In this document: one piece after another, positions 45,200 to 57,661 of the stretch | Numbering within the stretch: position 1 is the first letter of the stretch | Layout of the letters: every line of letters begins with the position of its first letter | From: Steinernema hermaphroditum | Taxonomy: Eukaryota; Nematoda; Chromadorea; Rhabditida; Steinernematidae | Assembly (NCBI GenBank): GCA_030435675.1 | Contig: CM059623.1 | Location: 14,416,092 to 14,480,091 of the forward strand | DNA length: 64,000 nucleotides | Direction of reading: 5' to 3' | Notes under the pieces: model-generated | Seen by the model: only the letters and a program-made list of their open reading frames with translations | Databases searched by the model: none | Told to the model about the DNA's origin: nothing | Translations under genes and position numbers: made by a program

Positions 45200-48100
45200 G
45201 GAAAATAAAGAGCACCGGAAAATAAAAAAAGGAACGAAAATCGACAGAAACTGGCCGGTCTCACTAGAGATGTCCAATTTAGACACCATCTCTTGTCGTA
45301 TCAGGACCGTTTCTGGTCGGCCAATTTCGTCTTCCAGCAATACAGCGCTTCAATCCACGTCTCCTCAACCAAGAAGCATGTGGCTTCAAGCGTAGCGGCC
45401 CTATCATTATGCAACAAAGCTGAATCTCAAAAAGGGCATTTGGACAGAAGTTTGACAATCCAATTCCGAGAGAATCCAAAGGTTTCGAGACTGGTCGGAA
45501 AACGAAAAACGAAAGAACTAAAGGGCCAATATGCCAATCCTAACTAAATCTCACCCACTGAAAACTTAGGTTTTTTGCTACATGAATTCTGTTTTGAGTC
45601 ATGAAACCCATAGAGCTGGCTGTAAAACCTCAAAAACCTGTCCAGGTTCTTTTCAACATCTTTTGGCCTCGTCCTCAACCGTTCACAGTTCTCTTCCTCC
45701 CTTACTATTCACTATAGCTTATCTCCAGTGAGTCTATGTGACCATCGAAACATCTAAAACATCTCTTATCGAAGAGAGGGTTTTTTCCTGGTTTTCTGCT
45801 GTCACACATTAGTCACCATCCCATCAAACATGCCCCGCTACCATAGTTTTACAGCCACTCCTCTACGTCCAGTTCCGTCGCCTTCTCGATGCCCACATTT
45901 CACAGGCGATCGCCTTCGCGCACGCATACAAACGTCGTCGTCGCCGGCGCACTCGACCTCGCCCCGTTTTAACGCAAAAAGCCGTTTCCGTTCGACGTCG
46001 CCATCGCCGCGGCGTTGTCGCCGCGCCGAAGAAAAGAAAACAAATAATGACTCCTCTCCACCTCCAGCATAGGCTCGCGACGGTACTAATTACAGGTTCG
46101 AACTTTGAGCGCAAGAAGACCACCTCTGTTATTAGGCGGCCGCCGGAGGAGTGGACGGGGAGAAGCCCGCCGGCGGCGACGGGAAACCGTTTGTAGCGGT
46201 TAGGGGAAAGGCGAAAACAGGCAGAAAACAATAACAAGAAGTCGGCGTTGAGGGGATTCTGGACGACGACATCGAGGAATTGAGGAAGCTGTGCATAGAC
46301 GGGCTTGAGAAGCGTTATATTTGGAAGAGTCAGCTGGCTGTGACGCATTCATTCGAGCCACAGGCACGAAAACAATAAAGGCTACTGTAGCTCACTGTTT
46401 TTTGGCGTTAAACGGAAGCGTCGAAAACTTAAGATTCACGTGATTCCAGTTATATAATGATGGTGACCGAGTAATAAAAATCCCTTTTTTGAGTTGGATA
46501 GATGGAGTATCTTGAGGGAAGCAGGATGAAAATTGGATTTTTAGAGTTTCTTATCACCTATTCAACTGGTTTTTTCTGCATTAGATTGGACATAGACATA
46601 TAGACGCATGTCAAAGACTCATATCTAGTCCGCTCGAATGATGGTTCCTGAAGACGCCGAAGATGCTCCAGAATTTCGAAGCACACGCCACCAGCCAAGC
46701 TGAAGATGGGATCCCGCTTCATCAGCTGTGCTTGAACACTGCAGATCTCGGCTCGCCGATGCCCAATTAATGGGACCGCTGATCAATCTACTATCGTTTT
46801 CGGCCGGAGCAAGAAGAAAGATCAACCACTATCACCTGCACAGATCCAACACTGGAAATCTCACTCCAAATATAGAAAAACTGGCTAAGGATGGCTATAT
46901 TTTTGTCTTATAGGCTTATGTGTCGCCTTACGAGATAAGCAGTAGGCGCAAATGAATACTAGCTGCCAGATCAAAGCAAAGATAGGCGTCGAATTTCCAT
47001 TTAAGCTAACACATCTGCTTTCAGTTCACACAGCCATTATTCAGGATATTCTAAAGGCAGTGGACCCTCTTTTAGTCAAGGTTTGATACCCTTTATAAAG
47101 AAGGTTCACTTGTCATAGCCTATCTTGAACATATCCTTTTTGACACATAAAAAATGTGAGCCAACGGAACACATGTAGACACATCTATTCGAAACTGATC
47201 CGACCGAGATGAATGATTAACTACAGGCTCAGCTCCGGAAGAAACCATTGGAGACATGTCTACATCAAGAGACGTAAGAAATAGGTGAGGTGAAATTGAT
47301 AGATTCTAGTCATTACTCTAAGTAGACCCGCTAAAACATAAGCGGAATATTCAGAAGGAATATTTCCAACATAGAGCTTGAATAACAAATGGCTCAAGGC
47401 ATATGTGACTCAGAGATCACGGACTATATGGAATGAAAGAGACTTTAGAGGCTTCGCTTAATTAGAATTGGACAACATGGAAAAACAAACTTAGCATATG
47501 CCAAGATCGGCCGTAAATCAGCTACTATCTCCTAGTCCATGGGGCTGTCAGGTAGGGTCTATTCGCAGGCACCATGTGTCTATCTTCATAGGAATGGTGC
47601 ACAACCAAATGACTCAAAAGAGTATATGTGAACTTCAGTTCTGGTCCGCTTGCTGACCGCTTCAAATAGGACCTTTTGAGACGTGTCTATATCAGATCAT
47701 CGAATCGATACTAAAGAGCTTAGCAGTTTGCTGCACAATGACTGTTATATCCGGGCTGAAAAATGTGAAATAACCAACTTAATTGGTATACTCATATGAT
47801 AGAGGTCATCAAAACTGAGAACCCGTTTCACAGTAGTGGTAATGTATCGAAATAATGTGACCAACTTTCAGGTCAATGTGTACATCAAAAACACAAATAA
47901 TGCTGTGAGGTTGCTTAACTATTTGAACCACATCTGGATGCCTGATCTAGTACAATTTCTGAGATAGGACCCACCCACTTTTACGACAGGGCCACGATCA
48001 AAAATTGCCCAAAAATTCGGTCACATGACCCTCAATCGGTCGGGGACACAGGCACAACGCAGTAGCACATGAACGATGGCGGCGAAGAACAACAGAAAAC

Positions 48101-51100
48101 AAAGAGCTCCCGTCCGTCTCGGCGGCACTGTATTACAATAGCCGGGAGGAGAAGACGAGTGGCATTGGAGAAATGGACCGAAGATGTCCGCTGCGGACAG
48201 TCGACTGCCGCTAATCGCCGCGCGGCCGCGACCCGCTCCGCCCACGGAAGCGCGTCGCCGCCGGTTCCGAACCGTCGGGGTTATGGTTTATTGGGCGTTG
48301 CATAACATAGATCGTTTTTTGCGTGCGGGATCTATGAATCTGATCATCGCTGAGGTGGTTGAGGAAATGGGGGGATTGCACGGAATTAGTCCGAATTGAA
48401 ATGACTCAATGAGACTTATAGGTCATCCTAATCGACGTATACGATAGGACAACATGGTTTCTCAAGCCGACTGAAATATATACAATAAAAAGATGATACC
48501 TTTTGCATTATTAGTTTTAGATTTGGTCCATCTGTAAATGGAACAGAGTAACAATGAAGAGGCGATTGAGACAGGGATCTAGGTTGCTTCGGTGAGCTAG
48601 TGGAAGCGCTTTCAAGTATGACTAAAACTGAAGCCTTACAGTGGCAGGGAGTCCATTGAATGCAATAACTAAAAAACTATTGTTTTTCGATTTGTCAGTG
48701 AACGGTAAAGCGGTCCCAACAGATAGACAACTAAACGGCTTGTTGGCATTCCATTCCTCAAGACTACGATAAAGATGAGAGATTTATCAACAGATTTTCA
48801 TGTTTGGTGAAACATCAATGTGCACAGATCAAGAGAGAAAAGCCGCCTCTGCATCATTGTATGTATGAAGACAGAAAATTGCAGAAAAAGGCCTCTTTTT
48901 ACTGAACCTTATGCATTCTGAAGACATATTTAAAAAGAAAAGGGTCATTATCATGGTACTACGATACCGTCGCAGTCACAAAGCTTTTAAAAAAGATCAT
49001 CTTTTGTTGATCGGCTTTTTCAAAATTCTTTTTTTTAGTATAGTGCAGAATACGAAGATTGCGGTTTTTTATTTCCATTCAGAGATTCGATTCTCGATGC
49101 GCACTCAGTTGGCATTACCGTTTCCAGTGTCAATTAATTATAGATTTCCAAATAGATCAACTGAAAGGGGAACTGTCAAATGTGCCCAGATGAATCCAAT
49201 CCACTGTTATACGATGGGCCTTATTGAGTGTATTATCCTGTGAATAAAACTACCAGAAAGATAAACAGAGATTCCAGTATTGGCCCCGAGGGCACTACAT
49301 AAACATTTCGGGCAGTCACACCTAGACGGTGCGTTTCATTAAGTAGCCCTGTTTCCTTGCTCACAATTGAGCGAGGGCAGATCTACAATTTGTTCCTGGA
49401 TTGATAACGATCGACGATCGGTGCATAGTATCTTCGACCGTTCCCTTGTTGACGTTCAGCTTACCGTATTTTACTAACTTGAGTTCTGTATCTCTGTTGC
49501 ATGTTAGTGAAGCGCATGGTTCAGTGTATGAATAGGTGCTCTGGGTAATGCCTCACACACAGAATCATGAGAATTTTGAATGCGGGAAGAAAGCTATTCT
49601 CTCTATAAGTCTCTCTATACGACCATGCTGGGTTCAGGATGGCATCTATTGCTTTTGAACGATTGACGTTCTCCAAGGATACTGACCAAAGTGATCATTG
49701 AACTCAATAATTAATGACTAACTTTCTACTGAATAAGCACGACTGTACATGTATATAAATCCACTTTTCGGTAAACAACATCTTCATTTCCCTTACTTTT
49801 TCTAGACGAACACTGCCCTGACCCGTTTATCTACCGTAACCCCCCACATAACGTCAACTGCCCTCATCTTCACACATTCTCAGCGGCAGGAAAGGAGACA
49901 GGAAACGCGTCAAAAAAGAACAAAAACGCTTCAGCAAAGGAGACAAAGTATGCGCAACGTGTCAACGACGTCCTAATTACACTAATAAATTAGAAATGAT
50001 GAGTGGCGCCATCGAAACGACACCGGCGATGCGCACGACGTAATGACACCAATTGAGCGGACGAGGCCGCCGGCGGCTATACGGTAGCCGTCGCCTCCAC
50101 GGCAAAGCGAGAATGGCGCGGACGGTGACGAAGACCGCTAAGAGAACGGCTCACAAAAGACGCTCAAACGGTCGCTTTTGTTTTCATTTCGAGCGCCGCG
50201 CCTCAATTAGCATTCGAAAAGCGGTGCTAAACGGCGCACCGCTTATCACCGGGGGCGATCGCGCGGCCGGAAACGGCCCCCGCCGCCTGCAGTAGGCGTG
50301 CGCTTCCGATCCAAAACATGTGAACTGTGCGGCGCGGTGGTGAATGGTGGGAGAGAGAAGGCGGAAACAGGGGGTGAATGGACGCGTTTTGGTCATTGTT
50401 TCTCGTTTCTGGATGCTTTCAGTGATCACCGCTTTTGTAACTGTACATTCATTTGCTTTAATCCATTTAGAGCTCTTTCTTAAGTTCGGCCACTGGTTGA
50501 GGACTGGAACATTTTAGTAAACCTCCTCAAGAGGTATTCAAAGAAAGGTTTGTCCCAAAGGAGACAACAATTTATTGGTCAGATCGCTTGGATTTCATTC
50601 GAATGTAAGGACGCGAGCCACAAAGTAGGCTAAGGTTGCTCGTTCAACAGGTTAACATTGAAAGTGGTTTGGCATATTGCAGGCCTTCTGGGAGCCAACA
50701 GTTACGGACAACACAAACGACCGCTCACTCACTCACTGATCTGAATAGACCGCTTTGTAAATGTCTCCCCTCTGTCTGCTTTCGTGTTGCACACTGTCTG
50801 TCGCAAACAATCTACCTGGGCATACAGTCTAAATGGATGTCATTTCAGAGAGTATAGAGATCGGCCGCAACCATTCCAACTTTCGTAGATATGTGTGGTC
50901 GGATGGCCACTTTTTTCGAGACACTCACTCATTCAGCGGCCTGACCGATCGTCACCACCACAAATGAAAGGAGCTTTTGTTCAGCAGGGATTTCTATTCA
51001 GTTAAGACATCAACCAAGAACTTATCTGGTAATACTTCTGTCAGGAGCAATCTCAGAGCATCTCAGAGCACAGCATTCTTCTTGCAATTCAGATTTATCA

Positions 51101-51123
51101 AATAAGCACAGATTAATACCGAT

Positions 51124-52047
51124 TTATGTGAACAATATTCCAATTCGTGGCGACCTCGCCAAACAATTCAACTCACTTTCGTTGGGTTTCCGGCGCACAC
51201 AGTCGAAAAACGCATACACACTGTGACTGTCTCCACCATACTTCAGCTTGTAAGGGAGCGATGGTTTTGTGAAGAGGGTGCGCGGAAAGTAGGAGTGGTG
51301 CCTGCCGATCGGTTCGAATTCTTTTTGAGGACAAAGCTCCAGTCTTCTCTTCAAGCGTGCAACATAATTTGTTATTTCCAGATATAAATCTTTCCCTCGA
51401 AGTGCCTCCTTATTCTGGGACCAGAACGCTAAAAGTTCTTTGAGATGCTGATCCTTGATAAGACGCAAAGACTTGAACTGCGGCTGAGTAAGTGATAGCT
51501 TCACCATTTCCATCACTCTTCCTGAAAATGCTTCACTTTCGATGCGTAATTGGGTGAGGCGCCCGGTTTCGACAAGTCTCTTGCAAAGTGAGATCGCTTC
51601 CTCGCTGAGTTTTTTGCTGATTGATAGTCCTGTTAGTCGTTTACATGAGCATGCCCAGTCGATCAACGCCTCGCTCACGATGGCTGTCTCTAAGGCTAAG
51701 CCGTACACGGCATTGGGAAAGCAAATCCGGTCGACGATTTCTCTGCTAACCTTGTCTTCATTACTCGCGTAAATATGTATGGTAACCAAATACACGAATT
51801 TGCCTTTCTCGATCCAGAGATGCTTGGGTACTTCTCTATTAAGATCCCAGCATTTCTCATCGATTATTCGGTTGTTTCGAATAGCAATGGCATGATATTT
51901 GAGCATCGATGTCATCTTCTGCGCAACAATTCCAATGCTACCCGACAATTTTTTGGCAGTTTCGCATAGTCGCGGAAACATAAAATCTCGTCCAGTGCAT
52001 CCTAGACAAAATACAGATTCATAGAACGTGTAGGGAAGGTAGTTCAT
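51124..52047 (-). CDS. Intact member of the 'LPYxFYESV' nematode-like family, copy C
   Basis: A single uninterrupted exon of 307 codons starts at ATG 52047 (MNYLPYTFYESVFCLG). A longer frame upstream uses no ATG. The body alternates short hydrophobic strands and helices resembling degenerate leucine-rich repeats (CKRLTGLSISKKLSEEAISL; RLTQLRIESEAFSGRVMEMV; PQFKSLRLIKD) and ends HSVYAFFDC…GILFT. The start resembles the eroded F-box-like openings of large nematode families, so an F-box/LRR-type substrate adaptor is possible but unproven. A conserved upstream block holds a TATTAAA at about 52084-52090 and CCAACAG 9-15 nt before the ATG. It is very close to copy D and to pseudogenes A and B. Young lineage-specific duplication is likely. 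Confidence 0.75.
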   Translation of the reverse strand: MNYLPYTFYESVFCLGCTGRDFMFPRLCETAKKLSGSIGIVAQKMTSMLKYHAIAIRNNRIIDEKCWDLNREVPKHLWIEKGKFVYLVTIHIYASNEDKVSREIVDRICFPNAVYGLALETAIVSEALIDWACSCKRLTGLSISKKLSEEAISLCKRLVETGRLTQLRIESEAFSGRVMEMVKLSLTQPQFKSLRLIKDQHLKELLAFWSQNKEALRGKDLYLEITNYVARLKRRLELCPQKEFEPIGRHHSYFPRTLFTKPSLPYKLKYGGDSHSVYAFFDCVRRKPNESELNCLARSPRIGILFT

Positions 52048-54124
52048 CGCCGATGACTGTTGGACGTGTTTCAAAATCAGAGTATTTAATAACAGAACAT
52101 CACGATGAGTGCATCGCTAATATAGCGTCGATAGCGTCGCACGATGATGCTCTTGGAGACCTCGAATGTAAACATTGGTGTACTGGACTGAGTCTGGATT
52201 GGATTCAGTCTCTGGTCGGATGTCGTCTTCCACAGAACCCAGAAGAAGACATGGGTCGACGGTTTCAACGGATTCTTGCTTTCTTGTGCAAGTATGAGAC
52301 GTTACGTATAAATTTTCGGTCCGCCGCTATGACTGGAAAGCTAGTGCGATGGACTTCAGAGCTTGCAAGATTGTAAGGGTGTAAGGACACTTTTCCTCAC
52401 TTTCATTCGTCTAATGACTCTTTATTGATTGTACCATGCATACTTGATTTTTGTAACAAATGTAACAAGAGTTTCTCCAGAGCGACTCAAAGCGAATCGG
52501 GCGAGTAACCTATGGCTCTTGACTTTACAATTTATACTACAGCGATGAGTAAATAGCGTTTAAGAAAGAACGTTAATTTTTTAACAAAATGATATAAAAT
52601 GTATGGTAGAGTAAATAAAAAGTTATCATAAAACATTAGACCGATGATAATGGAGAAATGTGTTCGGGGACTTTTGGCACAACCTAGTATTTCTATCTAG
52701 AGCACACATATCCTAACATACAATAGAATGAGCATTTAGGATTTATTAACAAAGCATGGATCTCACTCGTGTCACGGTGGAGAGCGGTCGGTCCCTCCGG
52801 TCCCTCCGGTTGCTCTCAGAGTGTCTATGGCAGTTGTGAGTGTTCCGGCTTCCAGAGGGAATTGGGACACCCGGAAGCCGTAGTCCCACCACTGCTTACA
52901 ACAAGATGACCGACACCAGGAATCCGATGCCCGACGATGCGTGAGATGTCATCCCGAAGGTCGCCGACGCTCTGAGAAACTGCGAAGACGCAACCAGGTC
53001 TCTCCGAAGCAGATGCGAGCTCAGAAGCCTCCCTGTGCCAGTCTCCAGTCTCGCGTAGCGCATCCAATCCAAAATACAGATTCGTAGAACGCATAGTGTT
53101 GGATATATTTCAAATCCGAAACTTTATAGGAAGAAGGTGCGAGAATGCGCAATGTGATAGCATCGCACGATGACGCGCTTACGGACCTTCTCTCGGCTTC
53201 AATGTCCACGCGATTCAAATGTAAAACGACTCTATTCCGTACTTAAACATCTATCTTCTAAACCAGATTCGAACTGTTCCTTCCCGCTCGAATTCGCCAA
53301 TCCAATTGGAATCGTCCGGTCCGATCGCCGCCTGGGTGGTCGCGCCGGTCGGTGAAGCGTTACCCGACGTCTTCCAACGATTGTACCGACGCGCCGAAGC
53401 GTAGTTTATGATGCGCGGAGGCGAATGGCGTTATCGCGGCGGCGGTCTAGAAGACGCCACCAAAGGGAAAGTCAAAACCAATGCATATACAAAAAGTTCC
53501 AGGAACGCCGACTTTGAATGGGACCAGTTCACCGTAATTACCGTATCCCGCGTGAGAACGTCATGCAAATCAGTTCATTAATTCCGGAAACGGGGGATAC
53601 GGTGGTCGCGGCAGCTGGCCGGGAATGTGTTTCAGCGGCAAAATCAAACAGAGCGCCGTCCGTTGGGCACAGTTTCACATTCCCAGTGTCACGCTTGGCG
53701 CACTCTTGACAAAAGACGTTTTGCATGAGGGCAAACAGAGCGGCTGTTTGAATATCGGTTACTGAACGGAGCAATGAGGGAGGGATAGGATGGGGATTAG
53801 GGATGTGTGTAAGTAGCTTTTGGCGTATCTCAAATTATAGACGAATGCTAGATGAACCCAACTGTGAACCCAAAGGTGATTGGCGCAAAGGGACAAGTCT
53901 ATTGGCGGCCAAATGCCAGAAGCGATAGACAGGCCTTTCGGATGGAGACGCCAATAGTGTAGGCGGCAAGAATGGTGCACATGAAATAGGGTAAAAGTAA
54001 CTGAAATAAGAAAACGGCTCAGCCTAGCAGCTGATGAGACAGGGATGGTGTCTGCCTGTGTAAAGCAACCTAGTCCTTTCAAATAACTATACTACACAAC
54101 CAGTTCTAAAGGTTCGCACATTTA
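52048..54124. other. Intergenic region with a family remnant and a GC-rich island
   Basis: It holds the upstream block of copy C, a repeat at 52768-52825 (GGTCGGTCCCTCCGGTCCCT), the copy E remnant (about 53035-53150 minus) and a GC-rich island at about 53270-53680 containing CACCGTAATTACCGTAT. The rest shows nothing. Confidence 0.5.
53035..53160 (-). pseudogene. Remnant E of the 'LPYxFYESV' family (promoter plus start)
   Basis: The minus strand carries the conserved upstream block (GATGCTATCACATTGCGCAT…TATAAAGTTTCGGATTTGAA), then a deletion removing the ATG and first codons, then YAFYESVFWIGCATRD, and stops being homologous near 53050. It is closest to pseudogene A in this stretch. Confidence 0.75.
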
Positions 54125-57100
54125 TTATATAGTCTCGAGAAGCTCATCCATGAAAGCCTTCAGAGAAGGCATAATCTTTTCGACGGCCGCAATCGAAAGA
54201 TGGCTGTAGTCAATGTAGTAGCTCAGATAGCTCTCTTCATCAAATGTTCGACATTCTGTCTTCTCCGCGTTGCACAATGGAGCCTGCATGTCGAAGTAGA
54301 CACATTTGGGGCACTTGCTAACGAGGTAATTCATCCTAATCAGGGTTTGGGAATGCTGGTCCAGAAATTCCTGTAAAACAATGTATCCATGGGAAGGTAA
54401 GTAATGGAATTCACCTGATATGGATACGTGGCTATGGCACTCAAATTTCTGTTGAAGTGAAGCCAGCGATGAAGTCTTGACATAGGATTTGGGCCGTCAT
54501 CCGGAAATCTGCGGAGAATTCCACTCAAAACGATCTTCTTGGTGGTCTTCGAAAGCTTCTCGAGCTCTTCGACCGCTTTAATCATAAGTGGCTCTTTGTC
54601 AAGAGGTCCTTTAATTGGGTCAGTGAAGTTGTGCTTATATCTGAATCTAAATGTCGATCATTAAAACGTATGCGGTGCGTGGGCGCTCGCCTTAAACCTT
54701 CCAGCCGATCCGCAGCTATTGAAGGTGCCACGCGGGTTATGGGCCCTTGAAGCTTCGTTGTACGCGTGCGTGACGCGGTTTTCTTCTCTTCTCTCTTCTC
54801 CCTTCTTCTCTCTTCCTCTTCTTGATCACTGCGTGTGATCCCAAATCGCCCCTAGCGGCGATGCGTAGTCCCGAGCGACTACTGACTAGCGCGCTCTCCT
54901 GGCTGCGTAGTCCTTCCTGTCCTACTCTAGGTACAGGGCCAAATGCGGGAATATCGACGACGAGGAACCAGCAAGTCGACGATCCCGATATAACCAACCA
55001 AGCTGCAATGCGTACACGACAAAGACAGCTAAAACACAACTTTTATCTACACGATAAACAACAAGCAAACACTATCACAACAACCCGGTGCCCAGCAGGC
55101 GACACGGGTGAACCAGCTGCAAAACTCGGCAGACACGGACCGCAGCACGGAACGTCAGCACGGAACCGATCGCAGCACGGCAACCAGTCGCAGCAGCACA
55201 GCGGAAGCACAGCGGAAGCGCTCTTCTCGCGCGCGGGATCCTACTACGGTACAGCGAGCGAGCGTTCTGCGTGTTTGAACTCCTTCTGGCGGGAAATGCG
55301 TAAGTTCGTCTAGCGAGACGAAAAGCGCGGGAAATCATGCGATCTCAACTGGGAAACATGCGTTACATGATTAATCCAAATATGAACTGCGTTGATAGAC
55401 TAGATGCAGGGGGTTTGACTGTGAAACAAGCGTAAAAAGACACGAAATATGCGAATCTCGCAGCGTTGCTGCGATAATCATCTACTACATCAACTTACCT
55501 GTTTATTATAAAAAGAATGTCTGTTTCTTGGTAGCGCGCATAGTCTAAAATTTGTTCGCATTCCAGGCAGTCGGCAGAGAACTGATCGTAGCTGAGCTTA
55601 TTGAGAACCTCCCAGGCTGAGAGAGGCTTTAGTTCCAACGTTCCGACTCGGTCCTTGAGAGCTTCATAAAGTCCAGGAAATGCGCGAGCAGCGAAGCTGT
55701 TGCCGATTGCGAGGACACTCAAATTTGACTTGCCGAGCTAAAGAGACATCCGATAGAGGATAAAGTATGATAGACGGTTTTTTCTTTTTTTATGATCGTA
55801 TATATTGTTCCCATTTTTGGAGAAACAGGGTGTACCATGGTGGTGCTACTAAGGAGATGGACGAAAGGTCAAAAATATGGTCGTAATGATGATGATCGTA
55901 TATAAAATCTAGAAAACGGCTAGAAGCCAACGAAATAGACCTAACTCCGCTACCCGATCTGAAGATGGGATTCCACTTTGCCCGCTGAGGACCACCATCA
56001 CGCTATATAGGGCTTCTTTGTCGCTTCTTTATTGACAGCCGCCTTCAACTTTGTGTGCTCTGTGCCGGCGAAAAAGAGAAGCAACTACTAATCTTACTAC
56101 TCTTAGCAGCTATATACTAATCAGTTTTTTCGTTATGCATTATGAAATTTATTGCATGGTGAATGCCATTGAGTCAAGTGTAAATGAATGTCCGCTGCCA
56201 CTAAACCTACCTGCAATTTGCAGCCATATTCCTCAGGGTCGCAGCCGGGCGCTAGAATAACCGCTTTCCAACCAAGTCTATACCAATATTCGTGCTTGTA
56301 GATCGCATTTTCGATCCTGACGGATCTGGGCCATGTCTTGCTATAGTAAGTGGATTTGCTCCAGTAATAAGGGGGGTCTAGAACTGAAGAGAATCAGCCA
56401 GCTCTGGAAAGCACTCACTGTTGATGGATGGGTAGTAGGGTTCTCTGTTTTGTGTTTCGACCAGAGGCGCTGCAATTAAACAGCCGCACGTTACGTAACA
56501 TGAAAGGGTGAAAATCAGTGATGCCTTGCTGTTTGTGAGCAGTCGTTTTTCGAGGAAGAAGTGACGAGAACAGAGAGTAGAAGCGAAATTACTGTCGACA
56601 CCAGGGACTGAACGAAGGGGGAGGCGAGGCCATCGAAGTAGTAACGACAGAACAGTATGACTGGCCAGTGAATCAAATAGAGAACGTAGGATATGTCGCC
56701 GAAAAATGTGAAAAAACGAGTGGAGAACAGGCACAGATTTTCGGTGGGCAGAGCAAAGAGAACTGCGGCGATGAGCGTGGCATATATGCGGACCTCCTTT
56801 TGTGTTAAAAAAGGGATCTCTGGGAGGAGAAGGGCGAAGAGGAGGGCACACAATACGAGACGAACTTTGGGGATATGAGACGTTTCTTTGACACATTCCC
56901 TTTCTTCATCTTTCTCAACTAATGGCAACTTCTCGTAGCCGTGGTCCTCGGAGACTTCAGCGGTGATCTGTGCGGAAATAGCGCCGACCTGGAACTGCCA
57001 AATTCGAGCGAAGACGGAGTTGAACGCGCGAGTGTCGTCGGCGAACCAAGCGAACATGAAAGACGCTCCGCTGATGGCGTTCACAACTGCCGAGCCTACT

Positions 57101-57661
57101 GAAGACCATCTGCGGCAGACATAGAAGAAGAAAGGAACGAAAGCGTAGTACTGTACTTCCACGGCTAAAGACCATGTGTGCATGAAGAAGGAGAAGTCGT
57201 TGATCTGTATACGAACGTGTGAGGGTGAATGAGAAGGCTTGCCTACTTGGTCGAAATAGCCTAGTTGTCTGCACAGGTTCCGAATGTTTGTGGCCATGAC
57301 CAGAGCGTCGAACGAGTCATCTTTTGCATAGTGGTAGTCGATATTTGTCATCAGCCAGTGTCCGAAAGATAAAGTCGCCACTATGACAAAAGCGTACATC
57401 GGAAGAAGTCGAAGAAGTCTCTTGCGGTAGAACATCGCAAATCCTGTCACATCGGTGATCTTCGTGGAGTACATCATGGTCATCAGGTAGCCGGAAAGGA
57501 CAAAGAATCTAAACTGATCTCCTGTTTGCGGCCTGTATTAATCATGTCACTTACATGTCCACTCCTGCAAATCCATTTGCGAACTGTTTGGGAAAGAGGT
57601 GAAACAAGAGAACGATAATAATAGAGAAGCCGCGGACTCCTTGAAGATCATCACGGCGCAT
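54125..57661 (-). CDS. OAC-type membrane acyltransferase (acyltransferase-3 + SGNH), one frameshift
   Basis: Seven exons: 57661-57555, 57508-57247, 57204-56419, 56383-56211, 55737-55499, 54640-54415, 54370-54125. The start MRRDDLQGVRGFSIIIVLLF, then FANGFAGVDIFFVLSGYLM, is the classic acyltransferase-3 opening. YRKRLLRLLPMYAFV and HTWSLAVEVQYYAF follow, with about ten membrane spans and SYVLYLIHWPVILF. The C-terminal SGNH esterase-like domain has block I VLAIGNSFAARAF and the catalytic Asp-His pair in DYSHLS. These proteins transfer acyl groups to lipids or glycans at the cell surface, and nematodes have many. Every exon junction is in phase except inside exon 3. At about 56560-56570 the frame shifts by one base between …LLLSVL and HFFLEKRLL. 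So it is a recent pseudogene or carries a sequence error. Restored length would be ~679 codons. Confidence 0.88.
54650..55495. other. ~700-bp GC-rich insertion inside the OAC gene, possibly a solo LTR
   Basis: The intron between 55499 and 54640 is 858 nt, against about 45 nt for most neighbours. It is GC-rich and includes a degenerate tandem array of GCAGCACGGAAC-like units (about 55135-55220). A (T/C)TCTTC tract lies at 54780-54835. No open reading frame with protein features is seen. Size and composition resemble a solo LTR, but no clear terminal duplication was found. Confidence 0.35.

Larger units (their letters stand above)
37953..51123. other. 13-kb gene-poor region upstream of the OVO-like gene
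   Basis: No chain of coding exons could be built on either strand. GC- and CpG-rich blocks recur roughly every 2 kb (about 39540-40110, 41500-41760, 43580-44060, 45830-46240, 48020-48310, 49830-50330) in AT-richer sequence. ORFs there (for example 45863-46348 minus and 50053-50295 plus) are long only because of the base composition. An orphan exon candidate lies at 40357-40469 and direct repeats at 42369 and 44940. The size and position suit a regulatory domain of a developmental gene, but that is inference. Confidence 0.5.

Noticed and set aside
45863..46348. 161-codon minus-strand ORF
   Set aside because: It coincides with a GC-rich island; Arg/Ser-rich translation in several frames at once points to base composition.
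50053..50295. Basic, histone-like short ORF
   Set aside because: The Arg/Lys-rich translation comes from a CpG-rich island; no histone or protamine motif order.
56520..56565. An intron (GTTCTC…AACAG) explaining the OAC frame change
   Set aside because: Splicing it would remove the conserved HFFLEK segment and still leave the wrong frame; a one-base indel fits better.
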